From Dichetophora obliterata (taxonomy: Eukaryota; Arthropoda; Insecta; Diptera; Sciomyzidae): 64,000 bases of DNA. The notes under the pieces are model-generated. The model searched no databases, had not been told where the DNA came from, and was given only the letters and a program-made list of their open reading frames with translations. The translations under genes were made by a program, and so were the position numbers. Shown piece by piece: positions 1 to 11,216 of this stretch. The stretch spans positions 135,465,022 through 135,529,021 of the forward strand of contig OY986438.1 in NCBI GenBank assembly GCA_963920525.1, given 5' to 3'. Position 1 is the stretch's first letter, and each line of letters starts with the position of its first letter.

Positions 1-2085
1 TAATTTAGCTGTCCTTTAAAAGTCCATTTCTTACTTTTCTATCCTAATTCTATCCAACAATTTTCATATTTTCCAAGCCATTAACTTATTTTCATCTGGG
101 AATCGGACCTTTTCGTTACTTTACAAATCATGCCTGACACATTTGCTCATGAGGTCTTTTAAATAATATCCTCTGCTTAAAATATCTTTCTGTATGTTCT
201 TATAAATTCAGAACTATTTTTTATTGCTTTTTTTCTTTGTATTGTCTCTTCTCTACTTATTAAAGCATGCTTATATCAAATTTCGCACAATTCCATCGAA
301 TTGCTTAAATCCCATTCACTGGCATTGCTTTTATGATGCCTTCGATGCTTTCGATTACCAATGCTGTTGGGCCTCTAAAGAGCGCTACAACGTTTATTTG
401 CCAAAGTTGGATATGCTAGCGACAAGCGTCTTGCCTCAATGAATATGTGCATGTTTAACAGTTCAGCAGTTGGGCTAATTATTGTGTCGTCCACTTTCAA
501 CGTAGCAGGATCATAGAAGATGATGAAGTAGATGAAGCCTATAAACTTTTATGTGAGCGAAGCAGCAGCAGCAGCAACGTAACGGATGTCTACGTCGAGC
601 CATTCATAGATGCTGCTGACATAATTGAATAGATTTTATAACGTTAGCATCAGCAAAAGCATTATCAGTATCCTCGTTCTTCATTTCTGTATCCATCCAA
701 CTCCAACCGCAAAGACATAGTCACAGCACAGCGGCAACGTGTAATTCGTTTCGATACATAGCAGATTAGTTCAGATACGAGCTGTAGAATTAAGTAGGTT
801 TGTCCCTTCGAATTTAACACTTGAATAGTTTTTTGGGCGCAAACAAATTTTTCGGGCAATCGATGTAGCTCTATTTTAGCTCACAAAGTTAAAATTATTG
901 TTGTAGCTGTTAGTTTGTTGGTGTCGAGTGGTTGGACGGCTGGATAGGTTGCTTGTTTGGTTAGTTGGTTTGGTTAAAGTGACATTGAGTCTACATGGAA
1001 CTTGGATTTAATGTTGAGCTGAGCTGCAGCTCATTTGATTTTCACCGCATTTGCCTGCCTACAGCAAAGGGTGACTCTGTCTATGTTGTATTTAATTTTT
1101 GATTTCATAATCTTCGTTGGGATGGGATTTGAATTGTTATCCACCACTGAGTTGTGTTCAATGAACTAACGCAAAAAGGGTTTCCTTTCAGTTGTGTCGT
1201 AAGTCTTGAAAATTTGACTTAAATGTTTAATGTTAACATCAAATTTAGGATTTCTTGGAATTATATGTTAGTTTTGGTTAACCAACTTTAGTAAGACACT
1301 TTTGGTATATATTGTGCTTTATGTATATTTAATTAATATAGGCAGAGAACACTTTATTTTAAGATCTTTAGTTTTAATAATATAAGTAAATGTTCTCATA
1401 ACTTAAAGTAGATGAATATTTTTATTCAATTAAGTATATTTAAAAAAATGACAGTATAGCTTGTACACTAGAGTGGTCCTTATTTGTGTGGCGCAACATA
1501 TTTTTTTTTATCTTTAATTACGCTTTAATTAGAGTTTGGTTCCTTTAGATAACAGAAGTAAATTGTGAAAGTGCCGCTTGTGACCTTTAAGTTGAAAATC
1601 TGATTTTTATGGGAAAAATGTGCTCTTTAAAAAAAAATCTCAATAGCTTTTTTGTAGTGAAAATTTTTAGAAAACTGGTACGCACTTCGTTTTTGATTAA
1701 ATTTTTCTTTAAATTGAGCTATAAACATGAAAATAAGACGAAAGCTATCAGAGTCGAAAAAATCCATGCTGTATTAAAAAAATCGCAAAAATCAAAATTT
1801 CTGCTACAGCTTTCGCACTTTCTACGCATTAGATCATCTTAAGAACCAATCCAAATATAAATAAAATAAGTTAACAATTTCAATGAGAGTGGTCCAAAAA
1901 AAATCTAAAGTGAGAAAAATTTACCCACCATAATATGGGTTGGGCTCAGGGACATCACAAGACATAACTAACCACACGTTTACATAGTACTTATCATACA
2001 TAAGCTTTCAATCTACTTTTGAGTTAACCTTTCGATAATTATCGATAATTAACTTATTAGTTAACACCAAAAAGTGAGCATACAA
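1..2085. other. AT-rich noncoding DNA, no gene recognised
   Basis: Short open frames occur (for example a lysine-rich 77-codon frame near 1609) but none shows a domain, splice structure or codon signal. A small CAG run (roughly 561-577) and long A/T runs are present. Nothing here can be supported as a gene. Confidence 0.6.
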
Positions 2086-3377
2086 TAGGGGTATTCACAC
2101 TGACTTGGGTAGTTGGGTATGGGTAGACTGAGAACTTTTGGTTATTGCGAGCACCCTAAATTGCAATTGAGTACTTTGTAGAATAGTTTTGGGCAGTGGT
2201 GCATGTTTTTTTATCTCCCCGGCTTATTTAGCTGACGAGAGATGAGTGACAGCTGGAAGAGGGTTGCCACCAAATCATTTTTTTCATTTTATGTGCAAAA
2301 AAAGTTATTTTATATACGAGTAATTTCTTAGCGTGAACTTCGCAGCATCTTTTCATTTACTAGCAATCCAGGGAAAAATATTTTCTGTCACAGACCGGCT
2401 TACTGTCACATAAAAATGTTCATGCCAATAAAAAAAAAAAATTTTAATTTTTGTATATCTAAACTGTCATAACTGTAGTGCGACTACGCCCATTTTTGGT
2501 TTACTTTCCGAAAGTAACTATATGCACTAATTTACTAAATTTTAGTGCAAAATCGTCTTAGATAAAGTATTTTTATTGGATTGTGGTCTGTAAAGGAGGG
2601 CGGGACACCTATTTCTAATACAGTTTCAGACAGTAATCATACAAAATAAATTACCAAATTTTTGTCTTATACGATCAAAACCGTCCAAAATATAGCATTT
2701 TTATTGATTTGTGGGCGGTAAAAGGGGATGTGGCTATTTTTAATTATCCGAGTAATTAACTTTTTTAACCGAGATATTAACAGATATTGTAAATTTGGTT
2801 GCCTTAAGTGTTACCGTTCCTGAGATCTTAAGAGCCACCGCACGAACGTATTTCTATACATAGAAGGTCGGTTAAAGTAGGCGTGGCAAAATTTATATAT
2901 CTTGTGACCACCACTTGGTCTCATAGCAAATATAAACCAAGTTTTATTATAAAAACATGCACAACTCAGGAATTATAATTTCAGAAAAGTAGACGTAGTT
3001 ATATTTCAACCACGCCTATTTTTTGTTAAACTGTCGATAGTAGCCCTATGAACTAAATTACAAAATTTTAGTCCAATACAATCGAATTCGTCTGAAATAT
3101 AGCGTTATTATTAACTTGTGGGCGGAAATAGGGGGTGTGGCTTTTTTTGTGTATTATTCGAGATATTAGCCTTGACAACAAATATTATAGATTTGATGCC
3201 CCTAGGTCAATTATTGCCTATTTTTACAAAAGTTGGTAACACTTGCAAATAGTACTTACTCAATTTGGCAAGAAAACAATCTACGCAAACAAGTCAGGGG
3301 TCAGCTAGAGTAGATTGGTAGATGGGTACTGCATTTGATAATCTACCCAACTACCCAAGTTATTGTGAGTACCCCTA
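2086..3377. mobile_element. TIR element, about 1.29 kb, no transposase recognised
   Basis: The left end TAGGGGTATTCAC, continuing with ACTTGGGTAGTTGGGTA, is repeated inverted at the right end (TACCCAACTACCCAAG then GTGAGTACCCCTA). The terminal inverted repeats are about 36 bp with a few mismatches. The interior holds diverged tandem units (separate entry) and no recognisable reading frame, so this is probably a non-autonomous DNA transposon. The TAGGGGT end resembles hAT-type ends, but I could not find a convincing 8-bp target duplication, so the superfamily is open. Confidence 0.6.
2461..3170. repeat. diverged tandem units with GTGGGCGG motif
   Basis: Three diverged units can be seen. Each has a segment like AAATTTTAGT(C/G)CAA, then TATAGC and a TTATT stretch, then a GTGG(G/T)C(G/T)G.A motif and a GTGGC or similar end (near 2580-2600, 2690-2735 and 3080-3150). 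Spacing is irregular because of indels. A reverse-complement fragment of the same family lies at 61640-61690, so this is a dispersed repeat. Confidence 0.55.
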
Positions 3378-3469
3378 ATATATAAATAAAAAATTGTCTT
3401 TTTTTCTTTTGTTTTGTTGTGTTTTGACTTTTTTTGTAGCACCGCTCTGCATTTATATATACATATTTC

Positions 3470-4535
3470 CAAGCGCGTCGGAAGCGAATTTCATCTGGGG
3501 GGGCAGTACAAATGGTGGTGCAAAAAAGTTCACCAAAATTTCTTCAAAGAAACTTGAATGTGAATAAACAACTTTTTTATTTTAGTTTAAAATAAAAAAA
3601 AAATGTATACAAAATATTAAAATTTCATTATTTTTAAAAGTTCTTCCAATTTCAATATTAGAGATCATTCTTTAAATGATCTTTCATATGGTAATATGAT
3701 CATTTAAGAAATAATGGCTGCTTTAATAAAGCAAGACTAAGTATATCTTTGCATGGTTTAAATGCAATAAGGTACAAAAAGTTATATCAATTTAAATTAT
3801 TCCAAAATGTTTCTTTCTGTCCTTGCAAGAAACAAAATCTTTCACCACCTCCATCGAATTCAATTCTTCGGTTTTATCTTTGTGAATGTGTATAAGTGCC
3901 GCATGAGTGAGTCGTTTCTGTGTCATAGTTGCTCGAAGATACGTTTTAAGTCGTCTTAGTGCACTAAAAGAACGCTCAGATGAAGCTGCTGATCAGGCAC
4001 AGTCAAAAGCAAAGCAATAAGTTTTTCAACTTAATTTAATAGTTTTTTTACAGTATCCGAATTTTTTGCAAATTGGGATACAATGCCACTACAATTTGAA
4101 GGTGTTTGGCCAGGCAATTGCTTCAGCATTTTAAGTTGCGCGTGGAGGTTCGCTCCCATCAAAGTCATCTGCATAAAGATCTAGTTTTGTTTTTAGATTT
4201 TGTTCAGAAGTCACTTTTCCGTTGAAGGCTTCGATTACAATATTACAGTATTAAGCTACATACTTAAGGGTGCTTTTAAACTGAAGTGGTGGGTTTGCAG
4301 TAGAAACTCTACATTTTGTTCTATCTTTTTGCAAACACAGAGAAAGAAAATGGTTATCCGCAAGCATGCTTATAAAGAAGAAAGAAAGAAGAGGAAAATA
4401 TATAATACAAAAATATTATCGTTGTAAAAAAAACTGATATTTTGAATAACTTTTGAAGTTTTCTTTTTAAATTGTTTGTCTAGCTAAAAAAATGGGGGGC
4501 AACTGCCCCCCTTTCCCCCGCTTCCGACGCCAATG
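3470..4535. mobile_element. hAT-superfamily DNA transposon, degenerate
   Basis: The ends read CAAGCGCGTCGGAAGCG on the left and CGCTTCCGACGCCAATG on the right, giving an imperfect 17-bp TIR, with G-rich (left) and C-rich (right) subterminal tracts. It is flanked by a perfect 8-bp direct repeat, CATATTTC, at 3462-3469 and 4536-4543; 8-bp duplications are the hAT signature. A broken hAT transposase C-terminus is encoded on the minus strand inside. The element at 17333-17592 shares both ends and is a shorter deletion derivative. Confidence 0.88.
3820..4205 (-). pseudogene. hAT transposase C-terminal (dimerisation) domain, broken
   Basis: Read on the minus strand from about 4205 to 3820, the frames give DDFDGSEPPR, then LKMLKQLPGQTPSNCSGI, then LIALLLTVP, then SSERSFSALRRLKTYLRATM, then TQKRLTHAALIHIHKDK. 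The SERSFSALRRLKTYLRATM block with the downstream L.ALIHIH pattern is the conserved C-terminal dimerisation region of Zaphod/ZMYM-like hAT transposases. The frame changes at least twice (near 4135 and 4000) and has an in-frame stop (about 4035), and the N-terminal BED finger and most of the catalytic core are missing. It cannot make a working transposase. It lies inside the 8-bp-flanked hAT element, which explains its origin. Confidence 0.82.
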
Positions 4536-4716
4536 CATATTTCACTTTTCGCCTTTCTCGAGGCTCATCACCAGTGTTGCCTATTTATAGCCATAGTGGC
4601 TATTTTATCTCGCGGTCAATTTTTGGCTATTTGGCGAATTTATTTTTCATTTGGTAATTTTTTTGTTCGGCTATTTTTTTATTTTGACGAAAATTAACTT
4701 TTTTGTTTTACACCTA

Positions 4717-5001
4717 AGGGCCGCTTTCTCAATGTCCGGTTAGTCGAGTTTTTATCCAGGAGTTAGCTAACCATATGATAGCTAAAAGATAATTTTCATT
4801 TGACCAAGTACTGGTTTTGTAATTTTGTAATCTTGTCAGCTGTTCCTACGATTAGCAGCTAATCGAAACCACAACTTGTCGTTAACTTAATCAGCACTTA
4901 ACTGACAGCTAAGTCTTAACCGAACATTGAGAAAGAGTTTTTGGCTAACTGCTAGTTAAAGTTCTGATTAGTGCTAAGCCGGACATTGAGAAAGCGGCCC
5001 T
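4717..5001. mobile_element. MITE, 285 bp, with 22-bp TIR
   Basis: The left end AGGGCCGCTTTCTCAATGTC and the right end GACATTGAGAAAGCGGCCCT are perfect inverted copies, extending to CCGG at the inner edge. The interior has further inverted similarity (TTAGCTAAC-like segments) but no coding frame. The short length and perfect TIR point to a non-autonomous DNA element. The target duplication is unclear. Confidence 0.8.
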
Positions 5002-5257
5002 ATATGATTTAAAATTTGTTAGCGAGAGTGAATTTTCTCTTCCTGTAAACACGACCTACCAGTGATGCCAATCGTGCAGTACACGACAAGAATATACAAT
5101 AATTTCAAATGTGGCAACTCAAATCACGTGTCAGTAAAGTCTACGCAGTAATGTAGATAACTCTGATCATGAAAAGTAAGTTGTGAGAAATTTATTTAAA
5201 AAAGCAAAATTAAGAATTAGCATCCAATAGTAAGAATCTATTTGCAACTAGGTTGTA

Positions 5258-6430
5258 AAGGGTGTTTTTTATAGAGTGATACAACTTTGAGTTAGCAACA
5301 CTGCTTTATTTGACCACCCACTTAACAGTTGATAGTTGTTTTTTATTTAATTTATTTTGACATTGTATTATAGATTGACTTACACCACAGCCACGCGTGC
5401 AAATTGTGGAAATTTTTAATCAAAATAATGGTTCTGTTCGTCTAACTTATCGTGCACTTCATTCATTTTATGGCGTACATAATCGTCCTTCAGAGCTGCT
5501 AATTCGAAGAACAATAGATCGTTTTTTGACCACATTTACTGTTACAGATAATGTGCATCCCGTGAGACGCCGAACAGTGCGCACTGAAGAATCTGTAGTC
5601 GCTGTACAGGAAAGCATTGAAGATGATCCTAATCAATCAATTCGTCACCGTTCTCAGCAACTGAAGTTGTGTCCTTCCACTTTATGGAAAATTTTACGAA
5701 AAGATCTTGGCTTAAAACCTTTCAAGATTCAACTTGTGCAGGAATTAAAGCCAAACGACCATCGTATGCGCTCCCAATTCGGTGAATGGGCTGAAGCACA
5801 AATGGATATTAATTTTGAATTTCCATGGAAAATTTTATTTTCCGATGAAGCCCATTTTTGGTTGAATGGATACGTAAATAAACAGAATTGTCGTATTTGG
5901 AGTGAGGAGAATCCACAACTTTTTGTCGAAACACCATTACATCCACAGAATATTACTGTTTGGTGCGCTTTATGGGCTGGCGGAGTCATTGGCCCATATG
6001 TCTTCAAAAACGATGATAGTCAGAATGTTACTGTCAATGGTGAACGGTATAGGAACATGATTCGAAGTTTTTTCGTACCTCAATTAGCTGGCAGTAATCT
6101 TTCTGATATGTGGTTTCAACAGGACGGAGCCACATGCCACACAGCGGGCGCTACAATTGATTTACTGGAAACTTTTGACGAGAAAAATAATTTCACGAAA
6201 TGGCCCAATTAATTGGCCCCCAAGATCGTGTGATTTAACACCATTGGATTATTTTCTTTGGGGCTATGTAAAGTCACTTGTCTATGTCGATAAACCACAA
6301 ACAATTGAACACCTGGAAATCAACATTCGAAGAGTTAAAAGTTTGTGAAAATTGGTGTTCCAGATTGCGCCTTGTACGCGCCAGCCGTGGCGGCCACATG
6401 GCCGAAATCATAATTAAACATTAATGTCAT
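5258..6430 (+). mobile_element. mariner (rosa-type, DD41D) copy 1, 3' end decayed
   Basis: The 5' end AAGGGTGTTTTTTATAGAG follows a TA dinucleotide at 5256-5257, as expected for Tc1/mariner insertion. The transposase reading frames follow in order. No matching inverted end was found after the coding region, so the 3' end is lost or too diverged and the right boundary is approximate. Confidence 0.75.
5379..6348 (+). pseudogene. mariner transposase, DD41D group, frameshifted
   Basis: Nearly full-length transposase in two frames. Frame 1 (from about 5379) begins RVQIVEIFNQNNGSVRLTYR, matching the N-terminal helix-turn-helix of rosa-type mariners, and continues through ILFSDEAHF (first catalytic Asp), TVWCALWAGGVIGP and WFQQDGATCHTA (second Asp). 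Near 6180-6200 the frame shifts; the next frame gives WPPRSCDLTPLDYFLWG with the third Asp in PLDYF. The likely ATG is altered (ATTGACTTACACC at the start). With one frameshift, no good start and no 3' TIR this is inactive, but it retains more of the protein than the other copies. Family known: DNA transposase cutting and pasting at TA sites. Confidence 0.9.
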
Positions 6431-7384
6431 AAAATTTTCTATCTCATAAAGCCCGTTTCATTGATATTAAAAATATATTACTATGTTTTATTATGATTTA
6501 AACTTGTATTAGTACTTGAAGAATTATGTACTTTTCATAGATCTCAAAAGCTTTTCTTGGCTTGGGTTGCTGTATGCAAAACGGCAGCTTCTTCGAGCTG
6601 AGTAGTATTTAAACCTTAATGATGTTTTTAAATCTAAAGCTCAAAACTGAGTATTTCGTGTGTGTGTGCAATCCCAATTGGGTGCATATCAAAGCAAATT
6701 TGAACCCTGCTCAACAGCCCTGCTTTAGCCCTGATCTAATTTCTACAGTTTTACACATAAAGTTATTGTCTCTTGGATGACATAAATAAAAAAACCCGTT
6801 TTAGAAAAATTAAACTAATTTTTTTTACGAAAGTAGCAGGCAGCGCATCCTAACTAACAATGTCGGTTTTACAACTTCTAATATAGTTTACACAGAAATA
6901 TGTTCAGAAAAAGTAATACTGTCCTAAAAAAATGCCAAAAAAATTAAGCAAGGTATCTTACCTAGTATTTTTTTTTTGGCTAAAAATTTATTCTTAAATG
7001 CTAGATAAAAGGTAACACATTCGTTCATTAAATTGTAAAAATTTTTAAAATTATTTGTGGCGTCATTTGATTTTGTATGCTTCTTTCGGTGTGTTCTTCG
7101 TTTTCGTTGTGTTTTTGGCGTAAAGAGAATGTTTGTTCAATTAATTTGTGCTCTCTCCAGTTTTGTGCGTCATTTTTTTGTTCTCTCTTATCTTGTACAT
7201 ACCTAAGGTAGATGTCATCATTGTTTTAGCGGCCATGTCCGAACAAGTGTAATTGAGAACTGTAAACGGCCTTCTTAGGCCCCGTAGCTGCATTGTATTT
7301 AAGAAGTAATTGATTATGTCATGTGTCCATTTACTACTGGGACGATGAATAAATATTTGGATATTTTTTTTACATTTTGGATAT
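6431..7384. other. noncoding, no feature recognised
   Basis: AT-rich sequence after mariner copy 1, including GTGTGTG near 6660. I see no gene, TIR or repeat that I can support. Confidence 0.5.
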
Positions 7385-7403
7385 TTTTATTTTGCGTTCT
7401 GTT

Positions 7404-7937
7404 ATGCCGTGGTTATGCTAGCCAAACATGTTCGGTGTTCATTTTTGTTAATTTGTTCTCTTCGCTGAAATGTTTGTTTGGTGGTTATGCTATGATTGGT
7501 GGCACAGTTGCATTATATGTAATAGTATGTCAAAACACAAAAAAGCACAACCCTAATTTGCATTTTCGTACTTAAAATTAACGAATTAAAATACACGAAC
7601 TGATATTACTTACTCTGAATTTTTATTATAATATCTTAAACAAAATGGTTTGCATATATCTGACATGCTAGCTAGCTGTTTATGTTAAGGGTTACTTGAA
7701 GACACAATCAACTTCACTTTTTAATACTCTTACCTACTTTTTTGATGCTATTATACAAAATGACTACAGCCAACACTGGAAAGTTCGGCATGTTTGACGT
7801 TTCAATCAGCAATCAAAATGTTCGGTCGGAGAGCGAGAAAATGAATATGAGAAAAAGTTCATTTCTTCATTTTATACGTGAAACAATAACAACAAAAAAT
7901 GTTCGGCAATCATGTTTGGCTAGCATAACCACGGCAT
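7404..7937. repeat. 27-bp perfect inverted repeat pair, 480 bp apart
   Basis: ATGCCGTGGTTATGCTAGCC with AAACATG at 7404-7430 recurs exactly as its reverse complement at 7911-7937. Weaker similarity continues inward (TTCGG and GCCGAACAT, then T-rich). This looks like a small inverted-repeat element, but outer ends and target duplication were not resolved. Open frames near 7321 and 7742 lie across it and show no known domain. Confidence 0.6.
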
Positions 7938-9042
7938 TACAAACAAAAATTTGCTCCGGCAACACTGATCATCACTTTTTTTTTTGTTGCAGTGTGCTAG
8001 CTGAGCACAAAGGGAAAGAGAAGCATAGAGAGCAACATGGAGTTTATTGAAATTCTCGCAACACAAACGTGTCAAAAGACAACGAATAAGCAATGCGTGG
8101 CGTGGCAGCTGGGATGATTTCTTAAAAAATGTAATATCTTAATTAAATATACTTATTATAAAAATGTCGAAAGTAACATACCCTTAAATAAATCTGCAGC
8201 ACACATATATTCACAAACTTTTTTTCATAAAAATTGGTCCAGTACTTTTAGAGTAAAGTCGTAACTTTAAATTTCTCACTTCAATTTCATATAAAGATAG
8301 ATCGATAGAAGATAGATATAAATATAGATAAAGATATAGATATTGTGTTGGTATATATCTGAGTTGTGATACTTTATATTTTGGGGACGTGCCAAGGAGT
8401 TACGTATATAGCTCGTCAGCTTAAGAATATTTTGGGCCTAGCCGGCACTTCAAGGGAAATTCATTTGAAAAGTAAAATTGAAAGACTTCTCTTGTCTTAG
8501 ACTTTAAATTAAATTCTGCTTTATTTGGTTCTTCTTTTTTTCTTATATACTAAAAAAAACAGTATTTTTCTTAAAGTTATTCATGCCAGTATTTTAGACT
8601 CCGCCCTTATTTTCACGATGGGTTACCAATCGATCCCGTTAGTCGATCGGTTCCCAGCCACATTTCAATAGCCAACAACAACAATGTTGGCGATGATAGC
8701 CTTGAAAATTCGGCAGGTCAGTTGCATTGGAGTAACATAATATATTCGCTGTATTTACTCCAGTGCACTGCTCATATTGTAATTGCATTGCACTAACAAC
8801 ATCGTTGTTGTTGTCGTGATTGAGCAGAGAATTAAGTATCTAAACGATACAAGCAGCAAGAGGGGATGAAAACAATTCAGCACTTTAGAAGTGTGAATGA
8901 CATTTGTTACGACATTTTTGATTCTTAGTGCCCGTCATAATTTTTGGGTTTTAAGTTGCATCAAAAATGTTGTTGGATTTTAATTTAATGTTGCACTGTT
9001 TTTGTATCGTTTCGGTAATAGTGACTGTGTAAGTACACTACA
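7938..9042. other. noncoding, with a degenerate GATA-rich patch
   Basis: At 8291-8346 there is a degenerate run of AGATA/GATATA words, an imperfect relative of the large hexamer array that starts 700 bp further on. A short imperfect hairpin (GGAGTAA and TTACTCC, about 8730-8762) is also visible. No gene was recognised. Confidence 0.5.
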
Positions 9043-10030
9043 ATATAGATATAGATATAGATATAGATATAGATATAGATATAGATATAGATATAGATAT
9101 AGATATAGATATAGATATAGATATAGATATAGATATAGATATAGATATAGATATAGATATAGATATAGATATAGATATAGATATAGATATAGATATAGAT
9201 ATAGATATAGATATAGATATAGATATAGATATAGATATAGATATAGATATAGATATAGATATAGATATAGATATAGATATAGATATAGATATAGATATAG
9301 ATATAGATATAGATATAGATATAGATATAGATATAGATATAGATATAGATATAGATATAGATATAGATATAGATATAGATATAGATATAGATATAGATAT
9401 AGATATAGATATAGATATAGATATAGATATAGATATAGATATAGATATAGATATAGATATAGATATAGATATAGATATAGATATAGATATAGATATAGAT
9501 ATAGATATAGATATAGATATAGATATAGATATAGATATAGATATAGATATAGATATAGATATAGATATAGATATAGATATAGATATAGATATAGATATAG
9601 ATATAGATATAGATATAGATATAGATATAGATATAGATATAGATATAGATATAGATATAGATATAGATATAGATATAGATATAGATATAGATATAGATAT
9701 AGATATAGATATAGATATAGATATAGATATAGATATAGATATAGATATAGATATAGATATAGATATAGATATAGATATAGATATAGATATAGATATAGAT
9801 ATAGATATAGATATAGATATAGATATAGATATAGATATAGATATAGATATAGATATAGATATAGATATAGATATAGATATAGATATAGATATAGATATAG
9901 ATATAGATATAGATATAGATATAGATATAGATATAGATATAGATATAGATATAGATATAGATATAGATATAGATATAGATATAGATATAGATATAGATAT
10001 ACGATATAGATATACGATAGATATACGATA
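9043..10030. repeat. (GATATA)n hexanucleotide array, about 160 perfect units
   Basis: From 9043 to 10000 the sequence is an unbroken ATAGAT repeat with no substitution visible in 958 bases. The last 30 bases before the retrotransposon are variant units containing ATACGATAG. Long open frames (alternating Tyr-Ile, Tyr-Arg or Ser-Ile) are by-products of the repeat and are not genes. The same hexamer reappears on the other side of the adjacent R1-like element at 11196-11216. Confidence 0.98.
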
Positions 10031-11072
10031 GCTTATGTCGTTGTAACAGATGGCTGCGAAGAAACGGTTTGAAACTTGCAGTTCCAAAAACGGAAGCAAT
10101 TCTAGTGACAGATCGTAGGGTCTTCAAAATACCGAAAATACGTCTACAAGATAGAGAGATACCCTTTAAACGAAGCTTATGCTATTTGGGTGTGCAATTA
10201 GATGACAAACTTAGCTTTGGACAGCACGTTGTAAATATTCGTGACAAAGCTTTGCGAACGGCAGCATCATTGGCCAGAATAATGCCAAACTGTGGTGGCC
10301 CAAGGCCGCAGATGAGAAAATTAATAAGCAGCGTAGTACACTCCCAGCTTCTTTATGCTGCTCCAACCTTTGTCAGGGCACTGAATCTGAAGAATAATAT
10401 GAGGGAACTACAGAAAGCACAGAGAGTTAGTGCTCTCCGTATTATATCAGCGTACCGTACAGTGTCCACAAGTGCGGCATTAGTGCTTGCAGGTCTGCCA
10501 CCAATAGACTTATTAATACTGGAAAGAGAAGAAATATATACCCAAACTAAACTTATAAGTTGGGCGAACACTAATACACAAGAGCGAAAGAAAAAAATTT
10601 CAGAAATAAAAATTAATGCCAGGGACAATGTAGTGACTAAATGGCAAGAACGTTGGCATCAAAACATGAACGGGAGCTGGACATATAGCCTTATCCCCAA
10701 TATAAAAGTCTGGCTGGAAAGACAACATGGAAACATGGGATATTTTCTGACTCAGGCTATGACAAACCATGGTAGTTTTAACAAATACCTACATAGATTT
10801 AAACTAAAAGAAATAAGCAGCTGTGATTCATGCGCAGCGCTAAAAGAAGATGCTAAGCACATACTTTTCGAATGTGAAAAGTGGTTAGAGGAGAGACGAG
10901 CTTTAGACGAGCTTTAAATGATATGCTAGGTGTTACATTAACTCAAGAGAATCTGTTGAACGAAATGCTAAAATCTGAACATGCATGGACTTTGTGTGAA
11001 AGACACATAAATAAAATATTAAATGAGAGAAACTTCAGTAGTTCCGAACCTCCTTGTTTAAGGAGGACGTAG
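10031..11072 (+). pseudogene. R1-like reverse transcriptase C-terminus with CCHC knuckle
   Basis: The frame opens from the array edge and reads [19 protein letters not shown], then [17 protein letters not shown], the RT palm end and thumb of R1-type LINEs. The catalytic YADD box lies upstream and is missing. A CCHC knuckle follows: CDSCAALKEDAKHILFEC, spaced C-x2-C-x8-H-x4-C. The frame ends early at 10917 because an 11-bp unit, GACGAGCTTTA, is tandemly duplicated at about 10896-10917; the following frame (to 11072) then gives LNDMLGVTLTQENLLNEML, the usual tail of these proteins. Apart from this duplication the sequence is well preserved, suggesting a fairly young insertion. Without its endonuclease and RT core it cannot move by itself. 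Confidence 0.85.
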
Positions 11073-11195
11073 GAATCTTACGAAAACAAACCCCCGTCCT
11101 GATGAAATGCTGACGCGGTTCCGGGGTGGAGCTGGTGGAGTATCGTGGGGCCACTAGATGATAGCGCGCTATCACTACGTCCAACAAAAAAAAAA
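10031..11195 (+). mobile_element. R1-clade-like non-LTR retrotransposon, 5'-truncated
   Basis: The element starts immediately after the hexamer array, inside the C-terminal half of the reverse transcriptase, and ends at an A-run (11186-11195) followed directly by more hexamer. The 3' untranslated part contains a perfect palindrome TGATAGCGCGCTATCA (11159-11174). The gene order (RT end, thumb-like region, CCHC knuckle, short tail, GC-richer 3' UTR) fits R1-clade LINEs. Some R1-clade families (Waldo, Mino) are known to insert into simple repeats, so the flanking repeat may be the target. Confidence 0.8.
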
Positions 11196-11216
11196 GATAT
11201 AGATATAGATATAGAT
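11196..11216. repeat. short (GATATA)n tract at the 3' end of the R1-like element
   Basis: Three and a half GATATA units follow the A-run directly. They are in the same orientation as the 958-bp array at the element's 5' side. They are either the far side of the split target array or a repeat tail made during reverse transcription. Confidence 0.95.

Noticed and set aside
1609..1842. 77-codon Lys/Phe-rich frame
   Set aside because: Composition follows the local A/T runs and there is no support from motifs or context.
4568..5075. hAT element bounded by CCAGTG words at 4571 and 5057
   Set aside because: Both words are in the same orientation and the flanks do not match as a duplication.
8985..10127. 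Open frames of 335-380 codons made of Tyr-Ile, Tyr-Arg or Ser-Ile
   Set aside because: They are the hexamer array read in different frames; a period of six without stops always gives such frames.
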